Source of the DNA: Pseudo-nitzschia pungens
Taxonomy: Eukaryota; Bacillariophyta; Bacillariophyceae; Bacillariales; Bacillariaceae
DNA length: 64,000 bases
Direction of reading: 5' to 3'
Assembly: GCA_037355855.1 (NCBI GenBank)
Contig: CM074758.1
Location: 4,189,001 to 4,253,000 of the forward strand
Shown: in pieces, positions 41,666 to 52,941 of the stretch
How the letters are laid out: every line of letters starts with the position of its first letter
Position numbering within the stretch: position 1 is the stretch's first letter
The notes under the pieces: model-generated
Database searches by the model: none
Told to the model about the DNA's origin: nothing
Seen by the model: only the letters and a program-made list of their open reading frames with translations
Made by a program: the position numbers and the translations under genes

Positions 41666-42738
41666 CGCAACAGCAAAATAGCAGAAGCCAACAACGATTT
41701 TGAAAACAATGTTCCGCACCACCGACGTCGTTATTGCCTTGTCGTTGATTACTGTCAGAATGCTCAGCTTCCAAATCTTGGCAGAACACAACCAGGAGAA
41801 ACGTATTACATGACACCCTTAACAGTACCAATCCTTGGTATCGTTGACTGTTCTTTAAAGGGCGGCAGCTTGGACGCTTATGTTTATCACGAAGGGATTG
41901 GTAACAAAGGTGGGGACAACGTTGCTTCGATGATACTCATGTTGCTAAAACATAAACAGTGGCTGAAAGAGAACGAACCAGGTGGAGAGCTGAACATTCT
42001 CATGGACAACTGTGGGGGGCAGAACAAGAACAATTTCGTTCTTCGTTTAGGAAACATGCTCGTTGAAGCCGGCTATTTCAAAAAGGTGAACTTTACTTTC
42101 TATGTTGTTGGTCATACAAAGAACTGTGCTGATAGGTGGTTTAATACAATGAAAAGAGACTACCGGTGCCAGAACCTGTACACATTCAAACAACTATGTG
42201 CAGCATTAGCAACAAATGAACGAATTACTGTCCACGAGGTGAAGAACGGCGACTTCAAAATGTTTAAAGTATTTCAACGGAAGTTCTACAAGGACATCGT
42301 CACAGGGTCAATTCAACCAGGTCATATATTTACGGTAGACTGCAGTAAGCCAACAACGTTAACAATATTATTGGACCGACTTGAAACAGCACCACCCAAT
42401 GTCCAAGATTTACGAAAGGGTATTACGTCATTGGCTGATCGTCGAAAATTATGCGGGAAGCGCTAATCGATTTCGTCTTGCTTGATAGTCACGCCCCAAT
42501 TGGCATCAAAGAAATTAAGCAAATAGAACTGTTTACAAAGTGGAGGAAGCTAGTCCCCGGTGATTTTGCAGATGAGATCTGTCCATACCCTGGTGATGAA
42601 GTCATGAAAAGGTTTAAGGACGAGTGGAATCGAAAGGCAAGAGAACGAGAGCAGCGAAAACGGGACGCTGCGCCTGGAAGACAGCGGAAGAGAAGGAAGA
42701 AGCAACAGGAGCCACCACAAACGCCACAAGACAAGTAG
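41666..42738 (+). pseudogene. Transposon-encoded DUF7869-like protein, frameshifted remnant
   Basis: The frame is open from about 41666, before the first ATG at 41810. It reads RRRYCLVVDYCQNAQLPNLG, then ETYYMTPLTVPILGIVDC, DAYVYHEGIGNKGGDNVASMI, and LMDNCGGQNKNNFVLRL with FYVVGHTKNCADRWFNTMKRDY. These features (DYCQN, DNCGGQNKN, GHTKN) are typical of a transposase-like domain widespread in stramenopile and fungal elements. The first frame ends at 42466. A second, shifted frame from 42451 (GIKEIKQIELFTKWRKLVPGDF, then a basic tail) looks like its continuation, so one frameshift separates them. No N-terminal part is found upstream. Confidence 0.65.
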
Positions 42739-43320
42739 TTAGTAGTATTAGTGGTAACAGTAATAGTTGATCAAATTACGTTGTTTAATTGTATTGATAG
42801 AACAATAGTGTATTAGAATTCCGATTGACGACAATTGATCGAACGATTTTTGTGAGAGTTTTTTTCAATTTTCGTCAACCGAACTTCTTTTGCCTTTTTC
42901 TCGAAACTGAGTTTTTCGAAAAATTATCTTGAACCTTAATGGGGTAGCATGTTTCTGCGTTACCACGCTTAAGTAGTTTGTTTCTTGTGTGTCATAGTTT
43001 TGGGACATACGACAATCGTCTCCCGGTCGGATGTCGGACCCGACGGACATCATTGTTTCGTCGTTGTCCGTTGTCCTTTGGAACTGGTGAGCAGCAAGTT
43101 ATGGAATAAGGTTTACCGGGATCGTACGGTACCGCAAACCTTACCCGTAACTTACCACAACCTTGCGGAATACGAAGTGCATAACAACCGGAACAGAGTC
43201 TTATTCTGTGGCATCTCTGTACTGCAGTGAGTGACCAAACACCCCAGTGCATCCTCCGTAGCTCGAAGGAAGAAAGAAACGAAACGAAACGAAACGAAAA
43301 AGAAATCGGCAAAAAATACA
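42739..43320. other. Intergenic / upstream region of the SNF2 gene
   Basis: No gene is seen. It contains an inverted pair taaggttt (43107-43114) and aaacctta (43136-43143), about 180-210 bp before the ATG, and a gaaac microsatellite at 43275-43300. Confidence 0.6.
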
Positions 43321-46300
43321 ATGAACACCCTCGACGGATGGTTGTCTTCCAAAAAGAGCGACGCCCAGGTCGCTCGGGATTCCAAGCGCGCCAGAGAGGA
43401 ACGAAAACGGAAGCACCCCGTCCGCCGCAACGGGACCGCAGCGGCAAAGGCAAGGGCCGAGCCAAAAGCAATAGCAAGAGCAAACGCAAGAGCGAAACCC
43501 TCCGGTGCCACGAATCGCAACGGCCGCAATGGAAGGAATTCGACTCGCTCCAATAAGAAGAACAACAATAACGGGAACAACAATAACGAGTATAACGACA
43601 ACAGCTTTATAGACGAAGACGACGACGACGACGACGACGAGGAACTCGACGACGAATACGAGGAGGAAGAGGAATTCTCGGTGAAGGACGAAAGCTCGGA
43701 GAGCGAGGAAGAAGCCTTTGACAGCGGAATGGAAGACGAGGACGAGGAGGACGACGACGATGTTCTGATTCACGACGACGAGAGCGACGAGGCCATGGAT
43801 GCCGAGCTCGATGCGGACGAGGTGATCGTTCCCAAGAAATCCTCGCGGCGCAGTAGAGCGGCCGCCCGGAATTCCCGCCGGCAGCCAAATCGCAACGCCC
43901 ATGCCAATAACAACGGCAGCAACAGTCACAGCAACAGTCACAGCATCAGCGACAGAAACAGTCACAGCATCAGCGACAGAAACAGCGACAGCGACAACAG
44001 CGGTTCCCTGCTTCCCAAGGGAAGGATTCGTCCCAGCGCTCCTTCGAGGCTCCTCGAGGCCAACGCCAATGCCGCCAAGCGCCGGTACAACCCCTCCCTG
44101 GATTCCTCGACGCTCCTCCGCGCTTCCAAGAAAGCCAGGGGCGCTTCCGAATCGCGGTCGTCGGTGAAGCAATCCAAAACACCCGGGCTCCGACCACCGG
44201 CGGTAAAGGCGCCAGCCAAATCGAGGTACATTACGCTGGACGACGACGACGACGACGACGACGACAACCACGACGACGAAGAACTGACCTCCCCGCTGTG
44301 CTCCCCCAAAAAGATTTCTTCCACCAACCACCAGCAGCAGCAGCAACAACAACAACAGCTGCGAGCATCAAAGAAACAGGACTACGAGGAGATCTTTTCG
44401 TCGGACGACGAAAACAACCGGGGAACCAGGACCGGAAATGGCAATGGCAATGGCAATCGCAATCGAAATGTCAAACCGAATTCGAATTCCAGCCCTAAGT
44501 CCAATTCGAATTCGGATTCGAATTCCAGTGGGGAAACGTCCAGATATTTCCAAACCACAAAACCCAGGGCTCGCAACAACACCATCCTGTTGGACGACAG
44601 CGATAGCGACAGCGACAGCGACAGCGACAGCGACGAGGACCTCGGCGGAAAATCACGAAGGACTGCTGCCAAACACAAACACAAACTCATCTCGAACGGC
44701 AGCAGCAAGGCCACTAGCAGCATCCTGGAAGACACGCCCGAACCACCGATCCGAACAAAGAAGACCACGAAGGTCACGCGGCTCGTCCTCAGCATCGACG
44801 ACGATGATTCCTCGGACGACGGCGATAATGTCTTGCAAACCGGTGCCGGTACTAACAAAAGCAACAAGAACCACCGAAATTATTACCACCACCACCACGA
44901 CGACGACGACAGCGACAAGGACTTTGACGAGGACACCCTGGTGGCGATGCGCCTGTCCCTCAAGGAGAGCAAGAAGAAATCCTCCAAGGAAGGGTCGTTC
45001 CCAAAGAAACCCAATCGGAGCAAGCCGAACGACGAGGACGAGGACAACGGCGCGGCCAACATCGAGACCATCCTCGACGAGTCGTCGGACGACGACGCCG
45101 ACGACGGCGATCGGGGCGACGACGAGTACTACGACAGGGAAAAGGAGACGGCCACCAACGTCCTGCGGTCCGCGGAGCGACTCAGCGGTCACGTGGTCCG
45201 CGCCATGACGAACTGGTTCCGCGGTTCGAGCGGGGGTTCTGGCAACGCCGTCCACGGCATGATTGTCGACGGAGCGATTGCCCTGGGGACGCCCAACGAC
45301 TCGGACGACGAGCCGGGCAGCGACACCAAGAACGATGCCGGCAGGGATGCCGGTAATGGCAGTGGCAAGACCGGCGACCAACAACAACACCATTGGATCG
45401 GCCAGTCGGTCATGGCCAGAGCGTGTCCCAACGTGACGCTGTCACCGTACCAGTTGGTGGGGGTCAACTGGATGGCGCTGCTCAACGGAATGACCTGCGA
45501 GGTCGGAACCAAGGGCACCAAGAACGTCAACGGGGTGCTGGCCGACGAAATGGGATTGGTACGTGCGAACGAACGACACGAACGAACGACACGAACGAAC
45601 GACACGAACGAAGCAACGTAAAATACGGTTGTCGCCGCCATCGCGGTTCAATCGCTCGCGCTCGCTCATCCACCCACTCACTCACCCTTGCGCGATTTGC
45701 AAACCAACACGGAAAAACACGCTCACACTCACCCTTTTTTTTAAATTGCATCCACTGTTTGATTGTTGATGGTGTTGTTGCCCGCCAGGGAAAAACCGTC
45801 CAGACCATTGCTTTTCTCGCGTGGCTGAGGTACCGACGACGAACATCGTCGTCGTCGTCGTCGCAAACCGCAACGAACAAGCGCACCACCGCCGCCTCCA
45901 AAGCCCTGCCCCACCTCATTGTCGTTCCGGTGTCGACGCTCCCCAACTGGATCCGGGAATTCGAGAAATTCTGTCCCGAAATGAACGTCGTCAAGTACCA
46001 CGGATCCCAAGCGGAGCGAGAGGACATCAAGGAGGGCCTCAAGGCCTACCTCCCGAAGTATCGACACCAATACGCCGTGCCCAACACACCGCTCGATGTC
46101 ATTGTGGCGTCCGTCTCGTATTTTCAAAAGGAAAACTCCCCGGATCGCAAGTTTCTGAGCAACTTTGCGTACGACTACTTGTAGGTAGAGCGATTGCGGA
46201 ATGCTGTGCTCGCATTGATTGAATGGTTGGTTGGTTGGTTGGCTGGTATGCTCGTTGCCTTGTTCGCTCTCGATTCGGTTTGGGTTGGGTATCCTCACTC

Positions 46301-47989
46301 GTTGCGTGTTTTCTTTCATTCGTTGCCTCGTTCACTCCGAATTCCTGTATCTGTCTTGGGTTGGGCATCCTCACTCGTTGCGTGTTTTCGTTCATTCGCG
46401 TCGGACCCCCAGGGTCGTGGACGAAGCCCACAACCTCAAAAACGCCAAATCCACCAGGTACAAAATGCTGGACAGGGTCAAGACCGAACACCGCCTGCTA
46501 CTCACCGGAACTCCCGTGCAAAACAATCCGCAGGAGCTCCTCAACATGCTCTCCTTCATCATGCCCCTGTTTTCGAAAGCCGGTGCGTCCTTCGAGGAGA
46601 AGGACAACTACACCGAGCAGATGCTCAAACACTTTGTCGACGACAAGGTCGAGCACGGGGACGAACAGACCGCCTACAAAAAACTCAAGCAGCTCTTTGC
46701 TCCCTTTGTGCTCCGCCGCAAAAAAGACGACGTCATCCGCCAGCTGCTTCCAAAAAAGACGCGAAAGACCATTTTCGTGGAGCTGTCCGAATCGACCCGA
46801 GCCATTTACGAAAACATCGTGAGGTCGCACTTCGAAACGAACGGAAGCACGATCAATCCCGGAACCGGCGAACACCTGTTCACCAACCTGCGAAAGTGCG
46901 CCCACCATCCGCTCCTGCTCCGCAACCGCTGGAATTCGGAGGCAGAGCGGGAACAACTCGTGGAGAACTTCTACAGGTTTGGTGCCTTCAAGGGAGAGGG
47001 GTGCACGAAGCAACGCGTCAAGGAGGAGATAGAGTCCTGGAACGATTTCAACATTCACCGTGAGTGGTGAAGAGCTTTTGTTTTTAAAAATGCCAGATTT
47101 CGTTTGCTTTCGTTTTGGTTGCCAATACTCATGCCCATGCCCATGCCCACGCTCGTTCCTCGACTTTGCTTTCTCTCTCCGTTTCCAGTGACGGCCCTCG
47201 ATCTCATCGACGAAAACGAACACCGGAGACCCGATCTGCAGCGCTACGTTCTCCAGGAAAACGATCTGTTTTGTTCCTCCAAGTTCGAGAGCCTCCGCGA
47301 CCTGCTGCCGGATCTGATCCGAGACGGTCACCGGATCCTGATCTTTTCGTCCTGGACGTCGTGCCTCGACCTGCTCGGATGCCTCCTGCAGCACCTGGGG
47401 ATTCGATTCCAGCGAATGGACGGGAGCTGCCCGTCGGACGAGCGGCAGAGGCTCATCGACCGGTTCAACGCGGACGCCTCCCTCTCCGTCTTTCTCCTGT
47501 CGACCAAGGCCTGCGGTCTGGGGATCAACCTGACGTCGGCGGACACGTGCATCATCCACGACCTCGATTTCAACCCGTTCAACGACCTGCAGGCGGAGGA
47601 TCGATGCCACAGAATCGGCCAGAAAAAGCCGGTCACGGTGTACAAGCTCATCACCAGGGACTCGGTGGACGAGGACATTTACAAGATGCAGGAAAAGAAG
47701 GTGTGTGTGTGTTTGTTTGTGTGGGATAGAAGAATGCGAGGAATGCAATCCAGAACACGCACCGTACCGTCGATTGCGGCGGCCCGTTGGATTGTTCTGG
47801 TGTCGTGTCTCACTGTTCCCCTGTTTAATCCATCTGTCTCTATCCATCTGTCTGTCTTTACCACAGGCAAAGATGAATGCTGCCATCATGGACTCCTCGT
47901 CGTCCCGAAAGGAAAAGAATGCTATTCTAAAGTCCGTTCTGGAAAAGGCTTCACACGCAGGGAATGACAACGAGGAAACTGTCCTGTAA
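43321..47989 (+). CDS. SMARCAD1: SMARCAD1/Fun30-like SNF2 chromatin remodeler, five exons
   Basis: The exons are 43321-45558, 45789-46180, 46413-47059, 47189-47700 and 47867-47989. All four introns are GT-AG, and phases join cleanly into 1,303 residues. The first ~720 residues are disordered and very acidic or basic by turns (Asp, Ser, Asn and Gln runs). The ATPase follows: LSPYQLVGVNWMALL, Walker A DEMGLGKTVQT (~743-753, spanning intron 1), LIVVPVSTLPNWIREFEKFCP, DEAH box VVDEAHNLKN (~878), LLLTGTPVQNNPQELLNML, and the helicase C lobe ILIFSSWTSCLDLL, LSTKACGLGINLTSAD (~1196) and EDRCHRIGQ (~1229). The spacing and the FxxWCP-like and NPxNDxQAEDRCHR segments fit the Fun30/SMARCAD1 branch, which slides or exchanges nucleosomes in silencing, replication and DNA-end resection. 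I see no CUE domain. An in-frame ATG at 43231 is possible, but 43321 has the better context. Confidence 0.87.
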
Positions 47990-48308
47990 GCTGTAAGGAA
48001 CGAAAACGGTTCCGCGTGCGTTATCTAAAATTTTTTGGCAAACGAATTCGTCAACTCGGTGAAAAACCAACGTATTCTACACCAGAAATCCAACCCAAAG
48101 CATTCGTCAATCGCAATGCATGGTGCCGAGGAGTCCTTCCGTTCGGTGAACAGATTAATTCTACAATGGAATGGTGCTACGATAAATCATGCATGGTTAT
48201 TGTAATCGTAGAAAAGACGACGGGCTGGCCGACAAAGCGCAAGAGTTGTGTTGCTCTTTCCGAAATTCATTGTGCATACGGTACTGTACTTCCTGCCTAA
48301 AAAATGAT
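47990..48308. other. Convergent 3' intergenic region
   Basis: This is the space between two genes that end toward each other. A 94-codon frame at 48016-48300 has no recognisable features and is left out. Confidence 0.5.
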
Positions 48309-49937
48309 TTACTTCCCGTTTTGTTCGTCCCAAATCGTTTTCGCCTGCGTCAAAGCATCAAAGATACGCTTGGCAATGAATCGTTGGTCTGCCGGGAGAT
48401 CCCTCGTTTTGTCCGGGTGAACTACCAGTGTTGCCTTGAAGTAAAATTTCTTGACCTTGGCGGGCTGAAGGATATCACCAATACTGATTTGTTTCCACTT
48501 GGCACCCGGCCAGAGAATTGTGTGCAAACTAGCCAAGAGAGCCTGCAACTGTTTCTTCTTTCCATGTTCTTCCGACCAGGCCTTGATTTTCGGCTCCAGC
48601 TGCGATCGAATCGCATCCTCTTCGTCCTCCATCTTCTTTTTGGCAGCTTCTCGTTCTTTCACTTCTGCCACGGCTTTTTGTCGAGTTGCATTCATTTCGT
48701 TGACCCGGGCTTGCATGGCCGCCTGTACGTGGGCGCTCTTCCCCGCCGCATTGGACATGTCCAACTTAACGGCTACTTCCTTTTTCTTCGGCCTGGCCGC
48801 GGCAGCCGCACCGGCGCCAGCCGCAGCTCCCGCAGCACCCTTCTTTGGATCCACTTCGACCCATCTCTGATCGACATCGTCCCAAACTCGATTGCTGTTC
48901 TTCATTCGTGCTTCCTGCTGGCGTTTCAACCGCTGTGCCCTCGTTTCATTGGGATTCGGGGCGGCGGGCATCGACGAGGAATGATGCAACACCCTCTGCG
49001 CGGGAGCGGCCGCCGGAGCGGCTCCAAAGTCCATCAGGTTGTCGACGGCCGGAGCGGGCGCGGAAGGAGGCCTTCTCTGGGGTTGGGGAGTACCGGCAGA
49101 AACCGGTGCCTGTCTCGCCGCAGGCTGGTGAGGGCGGGAAGCAGCGGTATTGGGACGGGCTGCCGGTGCAGCTGCCGGACGACTCTTTGGTGCTGCGCGA
49201 CGTGGTCGGGGCTGACTGGCAACGGGTTCTCCCTGTCCCCCTCCGTTCTTGCGGTTGATGTCGTCGTGGATTTTCATCAGGTCCAACATTTTGACAACAA
49301 TGACGGAAACCGGTGGCCCATGGGTCTCGACTCCCTCCTCTCCGATCGCACTGGCCATTGCCTTCCCCATCATTTTGAAGGCACCCTTCGCCGCCTTTGT
49401 GGCGGTGTCTGTCGTGCTGCTGCTGCTCGCTTTCGACGGGAACAAGAGTTTTCGCAAGTCGTATTGCGACGTTTCTTTGACGGGAAGTTTTGCGTTGCCG
49501 TCCTGGATATCCCACCAGCTATAGGTTCGTTCCGCACCCGCTACGTTCTTGTCCTCCATCATAACTCTCCAGTGGAATCCATCGGGCCCAAGTTGACTGA
49601 TCGAGTGAGCGGCAACACAATGCCTAAACAATATTGGAAACAGAACAATCATTAGAATAAATGATGGAACTAAACCAAAAAAAAATAGTTTTTTCACGCG
49701 AAACACCACCATCGATCGAGCGAGCGCCACATTGTTTCCGGTTCCGATTGCGGTTCGTTCCGATCTTGGTTGGTTGCGAAGCGAAAATACTTACTTCTTG
49801 ATGGAGTTCAAGGTCGGACCCGACCCGTAGGGCATTTGAAAGCAATTGTACAATCCTCCGGCGGCATCGGCTTCGCAGTTAACGATTTTGTAGAGGACCA
49901 AAACGGCGTTGCCGTTGTTGTATCCGTTCCGCGACAT
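48309..49937 (-). CDS. DIX-like domain plus auxilin-type J-domain protein, two exons
   Basis: Exon 1 is 49937-49795 (ATG at 49937, MSRNGYNNGNAVLVLYK), intron 49794-49624 (GTAAGT...TTTAG), exon 2 49623-48309, giving 485 residues. The C-terminal ~70 residues form an auxilin/GAK-like J domain: LHTILWPGAKWKQISIGDIL, then VKKFYFKATLVVHPDKT with the HPD triad near 449 and a final helix IFDALTQAKTIWDEQN. Such J domains recruit Hsp70, classically to strip clathrin coats. A Lys/Glu-rich helical stretch (VNEMNATRQKAVAEVKEREAAKKK) precedes it, after an Ala/Pro/Arg-rich linker. The N-terminal ~110 residues end in YSWWDIQDGNAKLPV, resembling the last strands of a DIX domain. The J-domain call is firm, the DIX call tentative. 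The longer single-frame start at 49730 translates the intron and is rejected. Confidence 0.82.
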
Positions 49938-50811
49938 GATGTTTGTAGTTGACACGGATTCGAATGAGAATTCCTACCGTACGCGCGTCTTTTCGTTCGG
50001 TAATCGGGAAAAAAAACAGATATGTCGAACAACAACGACCCGCCGATTCGGAAACGAAAACACCGAAAGAGCGCAAGGAAAAAGGAGTACGAGTACAGTA
50101 CCAAGGGACGAAGAAGTCACAAGTTTTAGTAGATTTTTGTAGAGGAACCATCAACCCCACGGGCACAAAATTGATTTCCGGTGTTTCCGGTGTCTCACTC
50201 ACCGAATCGAAATTAGTTGCGGCGATTGAGCCGATGGTGATGCTGTTTCAATCTCAAAAACAAACCGACGCTCGATTGCCCTTCGATCTCCGGCATCCAG
50301 CAGTGACTGTCGTCATAAACTTACCGTACAGACACGATAACACGGATGGATTCGCCTTTTTCATTTTTTTTCAAAAGATGGTTATTCGTGTTTTTTCCTC
50401 GTAGATCCGTTAGAAAAAAATTGAAATAATATCCGGGTTTTCCACAACCATGGACATTGGTCTCGTGTCTCGTACGGTAAGGTTTAACCTTATCTCGTGT
50501 GTCACAATCACAATACAACTCCATCAACGCGAGTCGCATTAGTCATAAAATAAGAGGGATGCATCGTACGCTTACAAGCAGGGATGAGTACAAGTACAAG
50601 TACGGTAAGGTTAGTAATTACGTAACGCTGAAAAACTGAAAACTCGGCAACTCGCTGAATTTAAAAAAAAAATCTTTGTCTGCGGTCAACTATCATTTCA
50701 TCAAAAAAACAATCTCGAAACTCATCAGGGCGTTTGGGATCGCAACACACCGGCAATGGCTGCCCTTGTTTGATGCGGGCGCTCCCTCTCTCTCTCTCTT
50801 TGACACTCTAA
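49938..50811. other. Divergent intergenic region, probable shared promoter
   Basis: It separates a minus-strand and a plus-strand gene. It holds the palindrome taaggtttaacctta (50478-50492), a second ggtaaggtta (50604-50613), and a ctctctctct run just before the 50812 start. Small frames here have no support. Confidence 0.55.
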
Positions 50812-52941
50812 ATGTCCTCGCTAACTGGAGGCTGGATCGCCGTGAAGAAGCGGGGGAGAGACGACGAACTCATCGAGCGAGATCGGCAACTCGCGCTGCA
50901 GCGACGGCGGGACGAACGCGTCGATCGCAAACGAAAGCGAACGCCAGCGCCAGCGCCAGCGCCAACGCCCCCCGATACGCAGCCAGAATCGGATGCCGAA
51001 GCGGTCGTGTCGCCGACGCCCGGGCGACGGGGAGCGAAGAACACTGTTCGGCAGGACGCGCATTCCAACGGGGGCCATCATCGAAAGAACCGAAAACGGA
51101 AACGAGGTGTCTCGCAGCGGGAACTCTTTCCCACCAAAACCCCGGGATCTCGCGGAGACGAAATCGAGAGAGACGACGGAAGGAATCTCTCATTTCGGCG
51201 GGGAAATCGCACGTCAGAGGTTGCGGAGAAAAACCACTCCGGGCGAAACAAGCAACCACCGGCGAGCGCAAGATCCCATACTATTCTCGAGTATGTGCAC
51301 CGAAAACGAAACAGAATTGTCACACCCAACAATATTGCAAGAAATCCTTCGTGCGACAACGGCAGAAACGAAGCATACTCTGCCCATTGTCGGCGCCACA
51401 GCAGCCCTGGATATCCCAAGGCTTTGTTTCCAAAACGAATGCATCGTTCGTATTCCGAGCGCACCGAGGATGATCCTCACGACACCATCAAAGGTTACGG
51501 GCAAAGAAAACACGATCGATATAACAGATCACGAGACCGTGACGAATCGACGAATGCGAAGCAAAAGCAACAGCAACGAGTGCGTAGCGTACAGCCGAGA
51601 CTGCAGCTAGATTTTGCCAGATCGGCGAAACTCTTCTACGAAACAATTCGCCGGAATCGGGTTGCTGCAAGCAACCAAGACCGAGACCGACAGGAACCAA
51701 CGGCAGCGACCGAGAACGGCAGATTTTCTTGGCGGCAGTCGCCCGCTATCGACAAAGGTCGCCAAATCGATACGAAATCGATTCTTTCCCGATATCTAAA
51801 AGGGAGTTCTATCCGTGCGACTCGTGCATCAAAGACCGGAACCAAGGCGCGATTGTTGGGCACGAGCGGCAGCAGTCGCAATCGCAGAATCGTCGGAAAC
51901 CGTGCCGGAAGCAAGACTGCGCTGGAAAAGCCGGATGCTACGGCGACGAAACCGGCCGAGACCACAAGCTCGTTCGCAGTGAAGAAAGAACCCGATTGGA
52001 GCAACGTCAACAGGAAACTAGAGCAACGCACGTCCCAGCGGGAGGATGATTCGTTCTCAAACCAACCCTACCGGGTACACGTCGGACAACGCACTGTCGA
52101 GGACACGATCAAGAAAGAACATCGCGATTGGGGCAATGGTGCGACCTTCAACACAGAGCGACGTTCTACCCAGGGAGAGCATTCGAATTCCAAACAATCC
52201 TACCGGGTGGGACGAAGCCGTTTCGAACAAACGAGTGGGAGTCCGACACGAATCAAAATCAAAACAGAAAACAACGACGTGGAGGAGGAACCCCAACAAC
52301 GGTCGGTCGACGACGTGCTTGATTCGGATCGGTCTGTAGCACCATTGGACGAAAACGAAAACGAAAACGAAAACAAAAGCGACGACGACGATGCTCCCCC
52401 CCAAAGCCAGTCGGTATCCTCCTCGGCGGCAATGCTATCGCTTCCGCTGAATGCTACTACCAGTTGCTCTTCGGCTCGAATGTCACTCGGTCAAGAAGAC
52501 GACAGCTGGGACAATAATAGCCACCATTCCATCCATCCCCACGACGACGACGACGATGGCGGTGCTTCTCGGAATCGTCGAGAGAACCTTCCACCGTTTT
52601 CGGTCGAGCCGGACCTCCTGATCGACCTCGGATGCTGGAAACGGATCGGCGGGAGCCGTCCGGAAGACCCGGGGAAATCGAACTCCGAATCCGAATTCCG
52701 AGCCGATGCCTCACGTCCACACCCACGCCCACTTCCCCGGCCACCGTCCTTCCGACAGGCCCTGGCGGGCATTGTTCTGGCAAAGAATTCTGCTGCTGGG
52801 ACTACAGCTACAACTGCAAACGCAACCGCAACCGCAACCACAACCACCCCGGGACGCGGTGCGGGGGGCATGCTCTGGCTGCCCTCCATTTTGGAGGGGG
52901 GCACAAGGCACATTGGACTGTTTGACGATGTCGTTGAGTGA
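50812..52941 (+). CDS. Disordered basic protein of unknown function (709 aa)
   Basis: One uninterrupted frame from ATG 50812 (MSSLTGGWIAVKKRGRDDELIER) to TGA 52941. The composition is rich in Arg, Lys, Ser and Asn, with nuclear-localisation-like clusters (DRKRKRTP, KNRKRKRG), a PAPAPAP run, a DENENENENKSDDDD stretch (~516-530) and a Thr/Ala run near the C-terminus. No domain is recognised. The only ordered-looking parts are the first 40 residues, which may be helical, and the last ~130 (PPFSVEPDLLIDLGCWKRIGG, FRQALAGIVLAK, GGMLWLPSILEGGTRHIGLFDDVVE). The length of the open frame and its GC-rich codon use match its neighbours. A nuclear role is a guess from composition. Confidence 0.65.
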   Translation: MSSLTGGWIAVKKRGRDDELIERDRQLALQRRRDERVDRKRKRTPAPAPAPTPPDTQPESDAEAVVSPTPGRRGAKNTVRQDAHSNGGHHRKNRKRKRGVSQRELFPTKTPGSRGDEIERDDGRNLSFRRGNRTSEVAEKNHSGRNKQPPASARSHTILEYVHRKRNRIVTPNNIARNPSCDNGRNEAYSAHCRRHSSPGYPKALFPKRMHRSYSERTEDDPHDTIKGYGQRKHDRYNRSRDRDESTNAKQKQQQRVRSVQPRLQLDFARSAKLFYETIRRNRVAASNQDRDRQEPTAATENGRFSWRQSPAIDKGRQIDTKSILSRYLKGSSIRATRASKTGTKARLLGTSGSSRNRRIVGNRAGSKTALEKPDATATKPAETTSSFAVKKEPDWSNVNRKLEQRTSQREDDSFSNQPYRVHVGQRTVEDTIKKEHRDWGNGATFNTERRSTQGEHSNSKQSYRVGRSRFEQTSGSPTRIKIKTENNDVEEEPQQRSVDDVLDSDRSVAPLDENENENENKSDDDDAPPQSQSVSSSAAMLSLPLNATTSCSSARMSLGQEDDSWDNNSHHSIHPHDDDDDGGASRNRRENLPPFSVEPDLLIDLGCWKRIGGSRPEDPGKSNSESEFRADASRPHPRPLPRPPSFRQALAGIVLAKNSAAGTTATTANATATATTTTPGRGAGGMLWLPSILEGGTRHIGLFDDVVE

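Noticed and set aside
43201..44355. 384-codon minus-strand frame
   Set aside because: It is antisense to the acidic N-terminal coding region of the SNF2 gene; Val/Leu runs mirror GAC repeats.
46498..47970. 490-codon minus-strand frame
   Set aside because: It lies opposite exons 3-5 of the SNF2 gene and crosses their introns; no recognisable protein.
48309..49730. Single-exon start MALARSMVVFRVKK for the J-domain protein
   Set aside because: The first ~35 residues translate an intron with clean GTAAGT and TTTAG ends; splicing gives a better N-terminus.
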